From Planctomicrobium piriforme (lineage in GTDB: Bacteria > Planctomycetota > Planctomycetia > Planctomycetales > Planctomycetaceae), in assembly GCA_945860955.1 (NCBI GenBank), contig CAMATH010000014.1, positions 1 through 64,000 of the forward strand: a stretch of DNA of 64,000 bases, read 5' to 3'. Shown in pieces: positions 53,067-61,967 of this stretch. A program made the translations under genes and the position numbers. The stretch's first letter is position 1; every line of letters begins with the position of its first letter. A model generated the notes under the pieces. The model was not told where the DNA came from. It saw only the letters and a list, made by a program, of their open reading frames with translations, and made no database searches.

Positions 53067-53675
53067 TTAGCGCTTCGAGAACTGGAAGCTGCGGCGGGCT
53101 TTCTTGTGGCCGTACTTCTTGCGTTCCACCATGCGGTCATCGCGCGTGAGGTAGCCGCCGTCGCTGAGCAGTCCGTGCAGTTCGGGGTTGAGCGCTTGAA
53201 TCGCGCGGGCCATGCCGAGAACAATCGCCCCGGCCTGACCGTTGATGCCACCACCGCTGGCACGGACCGTGATGTCGACCTGGCCGAACATTCCCAAAAC
53301 CTTGAGAGGCTGTTCGATGATCAGACGATTGCGTTCGATAGGGAAGTATTCATCGAAGGCGCGGCCGTTGACGGTGATTTTGCCTGTTCCCTTGGCGACC
53401 CGCACGCGGGCGACAGCGGTCTTGCGACGTCCAGTCGCCAGCGAGCTGCCATCGGCCTGCACTTTGCCACGCAGCATCGCGGGGAGGCGGATTTTGGGTT
53501 CTTCGGGAACCGAGCCCAATTCGAGGCCCAAAGTGTTCCCCGCAGGGGATTCCACCGCGTCTTCCACCGCGTCTTCGACCACATCTTCGATCGCGTCGAC
53601 AACTTCCACTTCTTCGATCGCGTCTTTGTCGATCGGATCCAGGTGGGCGTCGTCAATGTTCATTGGGTCTGCCAT
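53067..53675 (-). CDS. rpsI: Ribosomal protein S9 with long acidic N-terminal extension
   Basis: The C-terminal 125 residues are a standard S9: ATGRRKTAVARVRV, GFDEYFP-like block, SGGGINGQAGAIVLGMARA, and the end KKARRSFQFSKR that reaches the P-site tRNA. Unlike usual S9 (about 130 residues) it has about 78 extra residues at the N-terminus, very acidic with an EDVVEDAVEDAVE run. A GAGGAAG Shine-Dalgarno stands before the upstream ATG and none before the later Met, so the extension is probably translated. It is in the usual order after rplM. Confidence 0.95.
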   Translation of the reverse strand: MADPMNIDDAHLDPIDKDAIEEVEVVDAIEDVVEDAVEDAVESPAGNTLGLELGSVPEEPKIRLPAMLRGKVQADGSSLATGRRKTAVARVRVAKGTGKITVNGRAFDEYFPIERNRLIIEQPLKVLGMFGQVDITVRASGGGINGQAGAIVLGMARAIQALNPELHGLLSDGGYLTRDDRMVERKKYGHKKARRSFQFSKR

Positions 53676-53760
53676 GGCCGTCTACTTCCTCACACCACTG
53701 AAAAAATCTGCTGGGAGCTGCTGCGTGCGACGCATGCCACACGGATGGATTCTCTGAAAA

Positions 53761-54231
53761 TTACGTCGCGGGAATCGGCTGAGGAACCTGCGCCTGATGA
53801 TCGTGCGTCGGCCCCACAAAGAGCTTGAGCTTCTTCAGCATCGCCCGACCCATCTTGGTCTTGGGCAGCATGCGCCGCACCGCCAGCCGCAAAATTTCTT
53901 CGGGCTTCCGTTCCAGCATGTCGGCGGCACTCGTCAGCTTCTGGCCGCGGGTGTAGCCTGTGAACCGCTTGTACTGCTTCGTCAGCATCTTCGAGGAGAA
54001 CGACGGATGCGTCGGGTGAGCCACCCGATGTCCGCCGAATTTCACCTTTTCGCAATTGACCACGACCACAAAGTCGCCGCAATCGACATGCCGCGTGTAG
54101 GTCGGCTTATGCTTTCCCATCAGGATGGTCGCCAGCTTCACCGCCAGCCGACCCACGACCTGATCGTTCGCGTCGACCAACAGCCACGCCGGCTGGACCG
54201 TTCCAGCCTTCGCCAGAAAACACTTATTCAC
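53761..54231 (-). CDS. rplM: Ribosomal protein L13
   Basis: A 156-residue L13 of the large subunit. Family blocks are PAWLLVDANDQVVGRLAVKLA, LMGKHKPTYTRHVDCGDFVVVVN, and LRLAVRRMLPKTKMGRAMLKKLKLFVGPTHDH. The start is taken as the GTG that opens with VNKCFLAKAG, preceded by AAGG at suitable distance; the frame is open further upstream without homology. It is followed by rpsI after 85 nt, the near-universal gene order. Confidence 0.96.
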   Translation of the reverse strand: MNKCFLAKAGTVQPAWLLVDANDQVVGRLAVKLATILMGKHKPTYTRHVDCGDFVVVVNCEKVKFGGHRVAHPTHPSFSSKMLTKQYKRFTGYTRGQKLTSAADMLERKPEEILRLAVRRMLPKTKMGRAMLKKLKLFVGPTHDHQAQVPQPIPAT

Positions 54232-54388
54232 GGCAATCAACCTTGCAGCTCTGCACGTCTGAACACGGCCCTTGACGAGAAACCGCCAAGCAACCTGGAA
54301 GAACACAATCCACAAAGACCGCCCACGATGACCATAGATCACAATGACCGCAGATCATAGCGAACACCCTTCACGCACACACCAAACG

Positions 54389-54409
54389 GCCAGGAACCCC
54401 TGGCTTTTT
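54389..54409 (+). terminator. Short terminator-like hairpin
   Basis: A perfect 6-bp stem GCCAGG / CCTGGC with loop AACC is followed by TTTTT on the plus strand. No plus-strand gene lies immediately upstream, so its role is unclear. Confidence 0.4.
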
Positions 54410-54933
54410 CGCGCATCTCGACCCCGCCCCACGGACCGGGAGTTTGCCGAAACGGGCATTGTAGCGGCAACGGACTGGCGGTTCAACCCATTTCGTGGAG
54501 CCTGGACTGCCAGGAGTTTGGTCGACAGGTTGCTTACCGGCCGGCTTAAGAACGGAACGATGTCCGAGTTGACTCCGCAGGTTCTCCAATCGCTCTGTTC
54601 GGCCGCTGTGAAAATCCGTTCGACTCCGGTTCGCAATGCGTTTTCGGATGGAATACCGAAATTCAAACCGAGTTTTTGCCAGACAGCCGAGCGAGGTCGC
54701 CCGAAGTCCACTGCTTCGCGGCGGACGAATGCGACAGTTCCCTTGCCTGGATGAAATTTGAGTGATCCGAGCTCCGAAGCGGGCCGTTGTCTTTTGGCCG
54801 CCCGCATGAAGGCGGGCCGCGAACTCATTGAGCCCGTTTTACAATCGCGACAGGCTTTTGTTTGACTCTCCACGGTGAGGGGTGTTGTTCGGGTGAGCCG
54901 CGACCTTAGGAACTCCTTTTTTGGAGATTCCCA

Positions 54934-55426
54934 ATGGCTGGGCGAGTGAATCGGTTCGGAGTGGTGTTGTTGGCGTCTGGGGTCGTGTTGTTTTCGAGAG
55001 GTTCCCGGTTGGAGTTCGCACAGGGTGCTAGCGGAACCGGTGGGAGACCGCGAATGGCGTGAGCTGGTGCTTAAGCCGATGCGGGCGAATTTGGAGGGGG
55101 CTGTCGGCCAGGCGGGAGCCGGGGGAATGGGGGTGTTGTATGGCAGTCAGGCGACGTGGAAGGTGGTGGAAGTGCGGGAGGAATTGGTGGCGCTGGTGGC
55201 GCAGGTCGAAATGGCGACGCGGCCAGGCGCCGCCAAAAAGGGGCGCGGGGCGGGAAACGCGCCCCTCGTGGACGGCGTGCCTAGGGAACTTGTTGTAGGC
55301 GAGACGCTCCGTGGTTCGCCTCAACGCGCCGCAGGTGCCGGTCGGAAGTGGAAACCGACAGCCAGTCCCTCATTTACCACTTGTCGCTTAACGCGAGTGC
55401 GAGAGGCGGAGGTGAGCGCGGGTTAA
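54934..55426 (+). pseudogene. Possible decayed secreted protein
   Basis: An ATG at 54934 with GGAG 7 nt upstream starts a 43-residue frame that looks like a signal peptide (NRFGVVLLASGVVLF...EFAQG) and then stops. From 55025 another frame (+1) continues with ordinary protein-like sequence (REWRELVLKPMRANLEGAVGQ, WKVVEVREELVALVAQVEM) to 55426. Together they suggest one exported protein broken by a frameshift. No family is recognised, so this is tentative. Confidence 0.25.
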
Positions 55427-55585
55427 GATCCACGCTCACCCCTGTTCATTTTCCCGTCGCAGGTGAGTGGGAAGAAAAACTCGCGATGGCGACCGCAACA
55501 TTGGTTCGCAGACGGGGTTCAATCCTCCGGAGGGGGATTGATGTGTTCTGGTTCACGTTCTGCAAACTAGGTGGAGATGTCTGAG

Positions 55586-56401
55586 ATGCACATGACTTCG
55601 AGCCGTTGGCGCGGTCTGGTTCTGGCGATGTTGTGCGTGGCCTTGGCCCCGGCTATATCGTTTGCCCAACAGGGACGTGGCGGTGCAGGCGGAGGCCGCG
55701 GGGGTTTTGGTGGCGGATTCGGCGGCGGGACTGGCGTGACCGGTTTGCTCGCCATGCAGGAAGTTCAGACCGAACTGAAGCTGACAGATGAACAAAAGAC
55801 CAAGCTGCGTGAAGCTCAGTCTGAACTTCGTGGCGGTTTTGGTGGCGGCGCGGGGGGGAATCGGGAAGAGATCCGCAACCTCAGCCGCGAAGAACGCCAA
55901 AAGCGGATGGAAGAATTCCGCAAGCAGATGGAAGAGCGGACCAAGAAAGCCGAAGAGCTGGTGAAGGGGACGTTGACCGCCGACCAGTCGGCCCGCTTGA
56001 ACCAGTTGCGGCTGCAACGAGAAGGCTTCCAATCGCTGTCGCGAGCCGAAGTCGCCGCCGCCCTGAAGGTGACGGATGCGCAGAAAGAAGCGATTGCCGA
56101 CATTCTGCAAGCGGCTCGTCCGCAGCGCGGTGCCGGCGGCTCGGGAGCTGGCGGGGCTCGCCCGTCGGCCGAAGAACGTGAAAAAGCGGCCACCGAGGCG
56201 GCCGAACGTCGCAAAAAGACCCAGGCCGACGTCGAAGCGGTGTTGACCGACGACCAGAAGGCCGAATGGACCAAGTTGCTGGGTGCGAAGTTCGAATTTC
56301 CCGAACGTCCTGCCGGTGGCGGTCGTGGCGGACGCGGTGGTCAGGGGGGAGGGCAAGGTGGCGGCCAGAACCGCCGTCAGCGCCGCCCGGCCGAGGCCTA
56401 A
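55586..56401 (+). CDS. Secreted Gly/Arg-rich helical protein
   Basis: A 271-residue protein with a signal peptide (LVLAMLCVALAPAISFAQQ). Glycine-rich segments flank a charged helical core with repeated motifs of the type LTDEQKTKLREAQ, LTADQSARLNQLRLQ, VTDAQKEAIADIL and LTDDQKAEWTKLLG, which recall Spy/CpxP-like LTxxQ repeats. The C-terminus is Gly/Arg/Gln-rich. Such exported proteins are common in planctomycetes; a periplasmic chaperone-like or metal-stress role is only a suggestion. The Shine-Dalgarno GGTGGAG fits the ATG at 55586 best; ATGs at 55577 and 55592 are alternatives. Confidence 0.8.
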   Translation: MHMTSSRWRGLVLAMLCVALAPAISFAQQGRGGAGGGRGGFGGGFGGGTGVTGLLAMQEVQTELKLTDEQKTKLREAQSELRGGFGGGAGGNREEIRNLSREERQKRMEEFRKQMEERTKKAEELVKGTLTADQSARLNQLRLQREGFQSLSRAEVAAALKVTDAQKEAIADILQAARPQRGAGGSGAGGARPSAEEREKAATEAAERRKKTQADVEAVLTDDQKAEWTKLLGAKFEFPERPAGGGRGGRGGQGGGQGGGQNRRQRRPAEA

Positions 56402-56458
56402 TCGTATTATGACTTGAATCGGATGGGCTGTTTATCAGTCCCGACCGCGTGGTTCTCC

Positions 56459-56499
56459 AAGCTCCCGCATACCAGAATTCTGGTGTGCGGGAGCTTTTT
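56459..56499 (+). terminator. Strong Rho-independent terminator
   Basis: A long stem starting AAGCTCCCGCA and ending TGCGGGAGCTT, continued by ACCAG/CTGGT around AATT, with one internal T-G mismatch, is followed by TTTTT. It ends the Gly/Arg-rich protein transcript. Confidence 0.92.
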
Positions 56500-56628
56500 C
56501 GTTTCCAGATCGCCGCTTCCCTTCCAGCGTTCAACCGATAAACTGCGTATTGCCCATGGGTCATTGGGGAGTCTCCCCCGCGCCATGCCCCGCTTGACTT
56601 CGCACTCCCGACCACCGGACGCTTCCGC

Positions 56629-58467
56629 TTGACCGCCATTCTCGGCATCTCCGCCTATTTCCACGACTCAGCGGCGGCTTTGGTCGTCGATGGCAAGATT
56701 GTCGCAGCGGCTCAGGAAGAGCGGTTCACCCGCCGTAAGCACGATCCCGAATTCCCCAAACTCGCGGTCGAATACTGTCTGCGGGAAGCGGGAATCTCAC
56801 CGGGCGAACTCGACTACGTCGGCTATTACGACAAGCCGCTGCAGAAGTTTGAACGGTTGATGGAAACCTGCCTGGCGTTCGCCCCCCGGGGGTTTCGCAT
56901 GTTCGCGCAGGCGATGCCGTTATGGGTCAAGCAGAAGCTCTACCTGCCACGAGAGATCAAGGCGGGGTTGAACGGCCAGTTCAAAAAGCGGTTCGTATTC
57001 ACCGAACACCACGAGTCGCACGCGGCGAGCGCCTTTTTCCCCTCCCCCTTTGAAGAGGCGGCGATCCTCACGCTGGACGGCGTGGGGGAGTGGGCGACCG
57101 CCAGCTACGGCGTTGGTCGAGGCCATCGGATCGAACTCCTCAAGGAACTTCGCTTTCCGCACTCGCTGGGGATGCTCTATTCGGCGTTCACCTACTTTTG
57201 CGGGTTTCGGGTCAATTCGGGGGAATACAAGCTGATGGGGCTCGCCCCCTATGGCAAGCCCCGGTTCGCCGACCTGATTCGGCGGGAACTGGTCGACATC
57301 AAAGCCGACGGGTCACTGCGACTCGACCTGTCGTACTTCGATTACTGCGTCGGGCAGAGGATGACTTCACGCAAGTTCGACCAGCTTTTTGGCGGTCCGC
57401 CTCGAAAACCTGAGAGCCCGCTGACCGAACGGGAAATGGATCTGGCCGCCTCCATTCAAGAGGTGACCGAAGAAGTCATGCTGAAGATGGCCCGACACGT
57501 CCATGCGCAAACGGGGATGAAGAATCTCTGTCTGGCCGGGGGGGTGGCGCTCAACTGCGTGGGGAACGGCAAGATTCTGCGTGAAGGGCCATTCGAACAG
57601 ATCTGGATTCAGCCGGCGGCGGGCGATGCGGGGGGGGCATTGGGGGTCGCCACGTTCATCTGGCATCAACTGCTCGGCAACCCCCGCGTCCCGCAACCCC
57701 GCGACGCGCAGCACGGCTCCCTGTTGGGCCCCGCCTGGAGCGACGAGCAGGTCGAGACATTCCTCAAGTCGGTGGGAGCGAAATACCGGCGGCTCGAATC
57801 GGACGACGAACTCTGCACCGAAGTGGCGCGTTTGATCGGCAGCGACAAAGTCGTGGGCTGGGTTCAAGGGAGAATGGAATTTGGTCCGCGTGCGCTCGGC
57901 TCACGTTCGATTCTGGGGGACGCCCGCAGCCCCAAGATGCAGTCGGTGATGAACGTGAAGATCAAATTTCGCGAGTCGTTTCGTCCGTTCGCCCCGTCTG
58001 TTCTTGAGGAACATGTCGACGAGTACTTCCAGATGCGGCACGGGGAGCAGAGTCCGTACATGTTGCTCGTCGCGCCGGTCCAGGAGAGTCGGCGGACCGA
58101 TCGCGATGGTGAAATGGGGCGACTGAACGGCATCGACAAACTGAAAGTTCTGCGTTCCGAAATTCCCGCGGTCACTCACGTCGACTACTCGGCGCGCGTG
58201 CAAACGGTCGACGCCGATCGCCACGGGCGCTACTACCGATTGCTGAAGAAGTTTCATGAGCAGACCGGTTGCCCGGTCATTATCAACACCAGTTTCAACG
58301 TGCGCGGCGAGCCGATCGTCTGTTCGCCGCAACACGCCTACCGTTGTTTTCTATCGACCAATATGGACGTCCTGGTTCTGGAGCGATGCGTTCTTCTGAA
58401 GGAAGACCAGCCGACGATTCCCCAAGAGGATGTGGCGGCGTATTTGAAGCAGTTCAAGCTGGACTGA
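56629..58467 (+). CDS. NodU/CmcH-family carbamoyltransferase
   Basis: A 612-residue O-carbamoyltransferase that uses carbamoyl phosphate and ATP to carbamoylate a sugar or hydroxyl acceptor. The N-terminal ASKHA-like domain has ILGISAYFHDSAAALV, the EHHESHAASAFFPSPF block with metal-binding histidines, and LTLDGVGEWATAS. The C-terminal domain has GRMEFGPRALGSRSIL, the VMNVKIKFRESFRPFAPSV block and INTSFNVRGEPIV. Translation starts at TTG; no in-frame ATG lies nearby upstream. No sugar-synthesis or nodulation genes are adjacent, so the acceptor is unknown. Confidence 0.93.
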   Translation: MTAILGISAYFHDSAAALVVDGKIVAAAQEERFTRRKHDPEFPKLAVEYCLREAGISPGELDYVGYYDKPLQKFERLMETCLAFAPRGFRMFAQAMPLWVKQKLYLPREIKAGLNGQFKKRFVFTEHHESHAASAFFPSPFEEAAILTLDGVGEWATASYGVGRGHRIELLKELRFPHSLGMLYSAFTYFCGFRVNSGEYKLMGLAPYGKPRFADLIRRELVDIKADGSLRLDLSYFDYCVGQRMTSRKFDQLFGGPPRKPESPLTEREMDLAASIQEVTEEVMLKMARHVHAQTGMKNLCLAGGVALNCVGNGKILREGPFEQIWIQPAAGDAGGALGVATFIWHQLLGNPRVPQPRDAQHGSLLGPAWSDEQVETFLKSVGAKYRRLESDDELCTEVARLIGSDKVVGWVQGRMEFGPRALGSRSILGDARSPKMQSVMNVKIKFRESFRPFAPSVLEEHVDEYFQMRHGEQSPYMLLVAPVQESRRTDRDGEMGRLNGIDKLKVLRSEIPAVTHVDYSARVQTVDADRHGRYYRLLKKFHEQTGCPVIINTSFNVRGEPIVCSPQHAYRCFLSTNMDVLVLERCVLLKEDQPTIPQEDVAAYLKQFKLD

Positions 58468-58722
58468 ATTCGGTCTTGACCGCGACCGTGAGATTGGGGT
58501 ATCTCCCCGCTCCCTCCTGATGATCCGTAGCGATCCCCCACCTCGTCTCCCTTCGCTTTCCTCCCCAGTCCGCCAATCGATCTGTCGTCGCGTCCCCGTA
58601 TCGCGACTCGCGCTACCCGACCGTATTCCGACCTGTGTTCGTGGTCGCACGTCGTCGCGAGTTGTTGTTTCGCGGGTTCTGCGTGTCGTTGATTGCGCGG
58701 GCTCACGCCTCGAGAGTGTCCC

Positions 58723-59730
58723 ATGTCGATCGATTCTGATGGCGACAGTTCACTCGCATTGCGTGGTTCTCGCGGCAGGTTCGCGGCACTGATCGCCACT
58801 TGCATGTGTCTGCATCTGTCGGGTTGTGCCGGCTTTCTGGGAGGGATGATTTCGAGCGCCCCGAACCGCTGGATTCCCTGGAGCAACGCCTCGGCCCGTA
58901 CGCATCCGGCCGTCCGTCGCATCCTGGGAATCGACCAGGAATTCCGCGTCGAGGTGGGAACCGCCGAAGAACCGTTGTCACTCTCAGTTGAGATCATCGA
59001 GCCTCCCGAAGACCTGTCGCCCCCCAAGGGGACCGTGCTGGTGCTTCACGGCGTGGCGTCCAACGCGAAGTTCATGCTGCGGCACGGGCGGATGCTGGCC
59101 CATCATGGATATCGCGCGGTCCTGGTCGATTTACGTGGTCATGGAAAATCGGAAGGAACGCGTTTGACCTATGGCGTCCTGGAATCTGACGATCTGATGC
59201 GCGTAATCGACGAACTGGAAAACAGAAATCTGGTCGCCGGTCAGTTGGGGGCGCTGGGAGTTTCTTACGGAGCGACGACAGCGATTCATCTCGCGGGGAA
59301 AGACCCGCGGATCAAGTCGGTCGTGGCAGTCGCCCCCTTCAGCACCATGCGCGATGTTGTTCCCGATTTCGGCCGGACGGTGCTGCCCGGGGTTGGTTCA
59401 CTGGTTCCCGATGAGACGCTGGACGCGGCGATCACCCGGGCGGGTGCCCAGGGGCATTTCGACCCCGATCTGTCCAACGCTTGTGAGGCGATTCAGCGAA
59501 CCGAGGCGCGGGTGCTGATCATTCACGGCAAAGAAGACTGGATGGTCCCCACGTATCACGGCCGCCGACTGCACGAGGCGGCACCGGATAACAGCGAACT
59601 GGTGCTGCTGCCGTGGACAGGCCATCTGGCGGCGTGGCTTGACCCGACGCATCGCGTGGCAAATCACACGTTCGACTGGTTCGACGAGAACCTGGCGCAA
59701 GACCCGATGGTCGCCACGGCCGAGGAGTGA
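58723..59730 (+). CDS. Alpha/beta-hydrolase lipoprotein
   Basis: A 335-residue serine hydrolase with a lipoprotein-like leader (lipobox LSGC). The fold blocks are VLVLHGVASNAKFML, LVDLRGHGKSEG, nucleophile elbow GVSYGATTA, the Asp in IIHGKEDWMVP and the His in WTGHLAAW. It may be an esterase or peptidase anchored outside the cytoplasm. It is convergent with the DUF1501 gene, with 1 nt between stops. Confidence 0.88.
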   Translation: MSIDSDGDSSLALRGSRGRFAALIATCMCLHLSGCAGFLGGMISSAPNRWIPWSNASARTHPAVRRILGIDQEFRVEVGTAEEPLSLSVEIIEPPEDLSPPKGTVLVLHGVASNAKFMLRHGRMLAHHGYRAVLVDLRGHGKSEGTRLTYGVLESDDLMRVIDELENRNLVAGQLGALGVSYGATTAIHLAGKDPRIKSVVAVAPFSTMRDVVPDFGRTVLPGVGSLVPDETLDAAITRAGAQGHFDPDLSNACEAIQRTEARVLIIHGKEDWMVPTYHGRRLHEAAPDNSELVLLPWTGHLAAWLDPTHRVANHTFDWFDENLAQDPMVATAEE

Positions 59731-59731
59731 A

Positions 59732-61663
59732 TCAGAGCGACTGAGGCGTTTCGCCAGTCAGCAGTGCCAGATGAACATCGCGGATCTTGTCGCCAACAAC
59801 CGCGACATCCGTCAGTTTGCAGCCAGGTGCCGTGACTCGCAATTCAAACGTCCCCAACGCACTCATCAGTCCCTGGGGAAACGGGATCTGCCACACCGCG
59901 CTCGGGGATGCGGCTGCGAGGTCCGCCGGTATCGGCAGCGGCGTGTCTCCGACCGCCAGTTTCACGCCGGCGATGGACCTTGGCTCGGCGAGACGAAGCA
60001 CCAGCCAGCCGTAGTCAAAGTGGTTGTAGTAAAACCCTTTGTACTTGAGTCGGGCCGCGTTCTCGCTGAGCGGGCGGTGACGATCGGGTCCATCACCTTG
60101 CGGCTCGCCCAGACCTTCGAGTTCCCAAAGCCGTTCGCTTTCGGGAAGTCCTAAATCGACCGTGAAAAACCGGTTGCCACGTTCCCGCAGCATGCGACCG
60201 AACGGGCCAAACTCGGCGAGCGCGATACGGGGCACCGGATCGGGTTTCGGTTCGGGGCGGGCGACTCCCCCCAAGAGCTTGGCGATCGGTTGTCCCAGCG
60301 CGATGGGAAACGGACGTTCGGTCCGATCGTAAATCGGGGTCTCGGGTTCGAGTCCCAACAGGTGGTACATCGTCGCCGCGATGTCGTCTTGCGTGACCTT
60401 GTCAGCGATGGGGTACGCCGCCTTGTCGTCGGTCGCGCCAAAGACCTGACCGCCGGGAACACCTCCCCCCGCCATCACCACACTGTTGCACGGTCCCCAG
60501 TGGTCGCGGCCGGCGTTGGAGTTTATCGCCGGTGTGCGACCGAACTCGCTGTTCCACACAATCAGTGTTTCGTCGAGCAGACCACTCTCTGACAGATCCT
60601 CCAGGAGCGCCGCGATGGGGCGGTCAACCGAGGGCATCAGTCGGCACTTCAGTTCGCGGAAATTGAGAGCGTGGGTGTCCCAGGTCGTGTCGATCGTCTT
60701 CTTTTCACGATGCCAGTATACGGTGACCAGTTTGACACCGGCCTCAATCAGACGGCGGGTCATCAACACGCTCTGACCGAAGGCATGCCAGCCATACCGC
60801 GCCCGCATCGCGTCGGTTTCTTGAGAGACGTCGAACGCCCGGCGCGCTTGTGGCGAGAGAACCATATCGAGCGCCCGCTGGTAGAACGAATCCATCGAGC
60901 TGGCGAGTTCCGACCGGTCGGCGACCCGCGCCGCCTGATCGACTGCGTCGAGCAGATGTCGGCGTTCGACCATCCGGGGAACCGCCAGTTCACGCGGCAG
61001 CCGCAAGCTGTCGATTTGAAAGTCCGGGCGATCGGGATGATCGCTGATCTGAAACGGATCGTACTGCCGACCGAGCAGGCCTCCCCCCTGCCCGGGCGTG
61101 ACGGAACCGTTGGTAGTGTGAATCACTTCTGGGAGTGCGACAAACGTGGGGAGCCCCTGTCGATTCGGACTGAGCCTTGACAGCACGGAACCAAAGTGGG
61201 GGAAGTCGGTGTCCCGCGCTCCGAAACTCTCGGCCTTTAACTCATGGCGTCGACCGGTCAGCCCCGCGTGTGCCCCGGTCGAATGGTTGTTGTCTTCCTG
61301 TCCGACCGACCGCAGGATTGCCAGTTTGTCGGCATGGCGGGCGATCAACGGGAAATGTTCGCTGATATGGATTCCCGGGACGTTGGTTCCGATGGGAAGG
61401 AATTCGCCGCGCGACGCTTCGGGACCGTGCGGTTTGAGATCCCAGGTATCCTGATGGGCGGGGCCACCCCACATGAAGAAGAGGATGACTCGCTTCGCCT
61501 TTCCAAACGTACCCGTCCCCAATTCGTCCCCCTGCGCGGACCGCCGCAGCAGGTGAGGCAGACCGAGTCCCAGGGTTCCCAGAGCGCCGATCTGCAGCGC
61601 GTCGCGTCGAGACACGCCATCGCAAAATCGCAAAGCCGGTCCGGTGGTGGGGAGACTGAGCAT
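59732..61663 (-). CDS. DUF1501 protein with C-terminal extension
   Basis: A 643-residue DUF1501 protein with a Tat-like leader (SRRDALQIGALGTLGLGLPHLL). The family core (about 55-470) has ILFFMWGGPAHQDTWDLKP, LAILRSVGQEDNNHSTGAH, TLIVWNSEFGRTPAINS, GRDHWGPCNSVVMAGGGV and VTQDDIAATMYHLLGL. About 170 residues follow beyond the usual end, including a WLVLRLAEPRSIAGVKLAVGD segment that looks like a beta-rich binding domain. It is divergent from the GTP cyclohydrolase gene. Confidence 0.92.
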   Translation of the reverse strand: MLSLPTTGPALRFCDGVSRRDALQIGALGTLGLGLPHLLRRSAQGDELGTGTFGKAKRVILFFMWGGPAHQDTWDLKPHGPEASRGEFLPIGTNVPGIHISEHFPLIARHADKLAILRSVGQEDNNHSTGAHAGLTGRRHELKAESFGARDTDFPHFGSVLSRLSPNRQGLPTFVALPEVIHTTNGSVTPGQGGGLLGRQYDPFQISDHPDRPDFQIDSLRLPRELAVPRMVERRHLLDAVDQAARVADRSELASSMDSFYQRALDMVLSPQARRAFDVSQETDAMRARYGWHAFGQSVLMTRRLIEAGVKLVTVYWHREKKTIDTTWDTHALNFRELKCRLMPSVDRPIAALLEDLSESGLLDETLIVWNSEFGRTPAINSNAGRDHWGPCNSVVMAGGGVPGGQVFGATDDKAAYPIADKVTQDDIAATMYHLLGLEPETPIYDRTERPFPIALGQPIAKLLGGVARPEPKPDPVPRIALAEFGPFGRMLRERGNRFFTVDLGLPESERLWELEGLGEPQGDGPDRHRPLSENAARLKYKGFYYNHFDYGWLVLRLAEPRSIAGVKLAVGDTPLPIPADLAAASPSAVWQIPFPQGLMSALGTFELRVTAPGCKLTDVAVVGDKIRDVHLALLTGETPQSL

Positions 61664-61967
61664 CGAAGCAATTCACGAGAGTTCGAGGGTCGACCGTCGA
61701 AGGCTGCGACGGGAAACCGGCGGAAGGGAGACATCTTTAAGATATCAACAATGGTCGATCATTGGGATGGCAGGCAAGTGTTCCACCCGTTGCAATCGGA
61801 TTTTTTTGGGAGGCGACATCGGCAATTGTCGCAATTCGCGGGTTGAAAGGGTCGAACCGGGTAATAGAATCAAGGGTTTCCCCGCGTGGATACTGTCGAT
61901 CAGTACAACGATTCCGGAATCCTACCTTGGATTCCACACCCCTGTTTTCGTCTGAAGTGCGAAGCCC
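61664..61967. other. Divergent intergenic region
   Basis: It holds the promoters of the DUF1501 gene and of the GTP cyclohydrolase operon. I see no gene and no striking repeat. Confidence 0.4.

Larger units (their letters stand above)
54232..55585. other. 1.35-kb gene-poor region
   Basis: No recognisable gene. It holds the rplM leader, a hairpin GCCAGG-AACC-CCTGGC followed by T5 on the plus strand (54389-54409), a GC-rich hairpin near 54800-54815, a decayed-looking reading frame (54934-55426), and an inverted repeat with arms GGTGAGCG and CGCTCACC near 55411-55441. The base composition is more T/G-rich and codon-like structure is weak, as in a degenerating segment. Confidence 0.5.

Noticed and set aside
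60330-60365. tRNA-like T-arm (GGTTCGAGTCCC)
   Set aside because: It lies inside the coding sequence of the DUF1501 gene, and no acceptor stem or anticodon arm fits around it.
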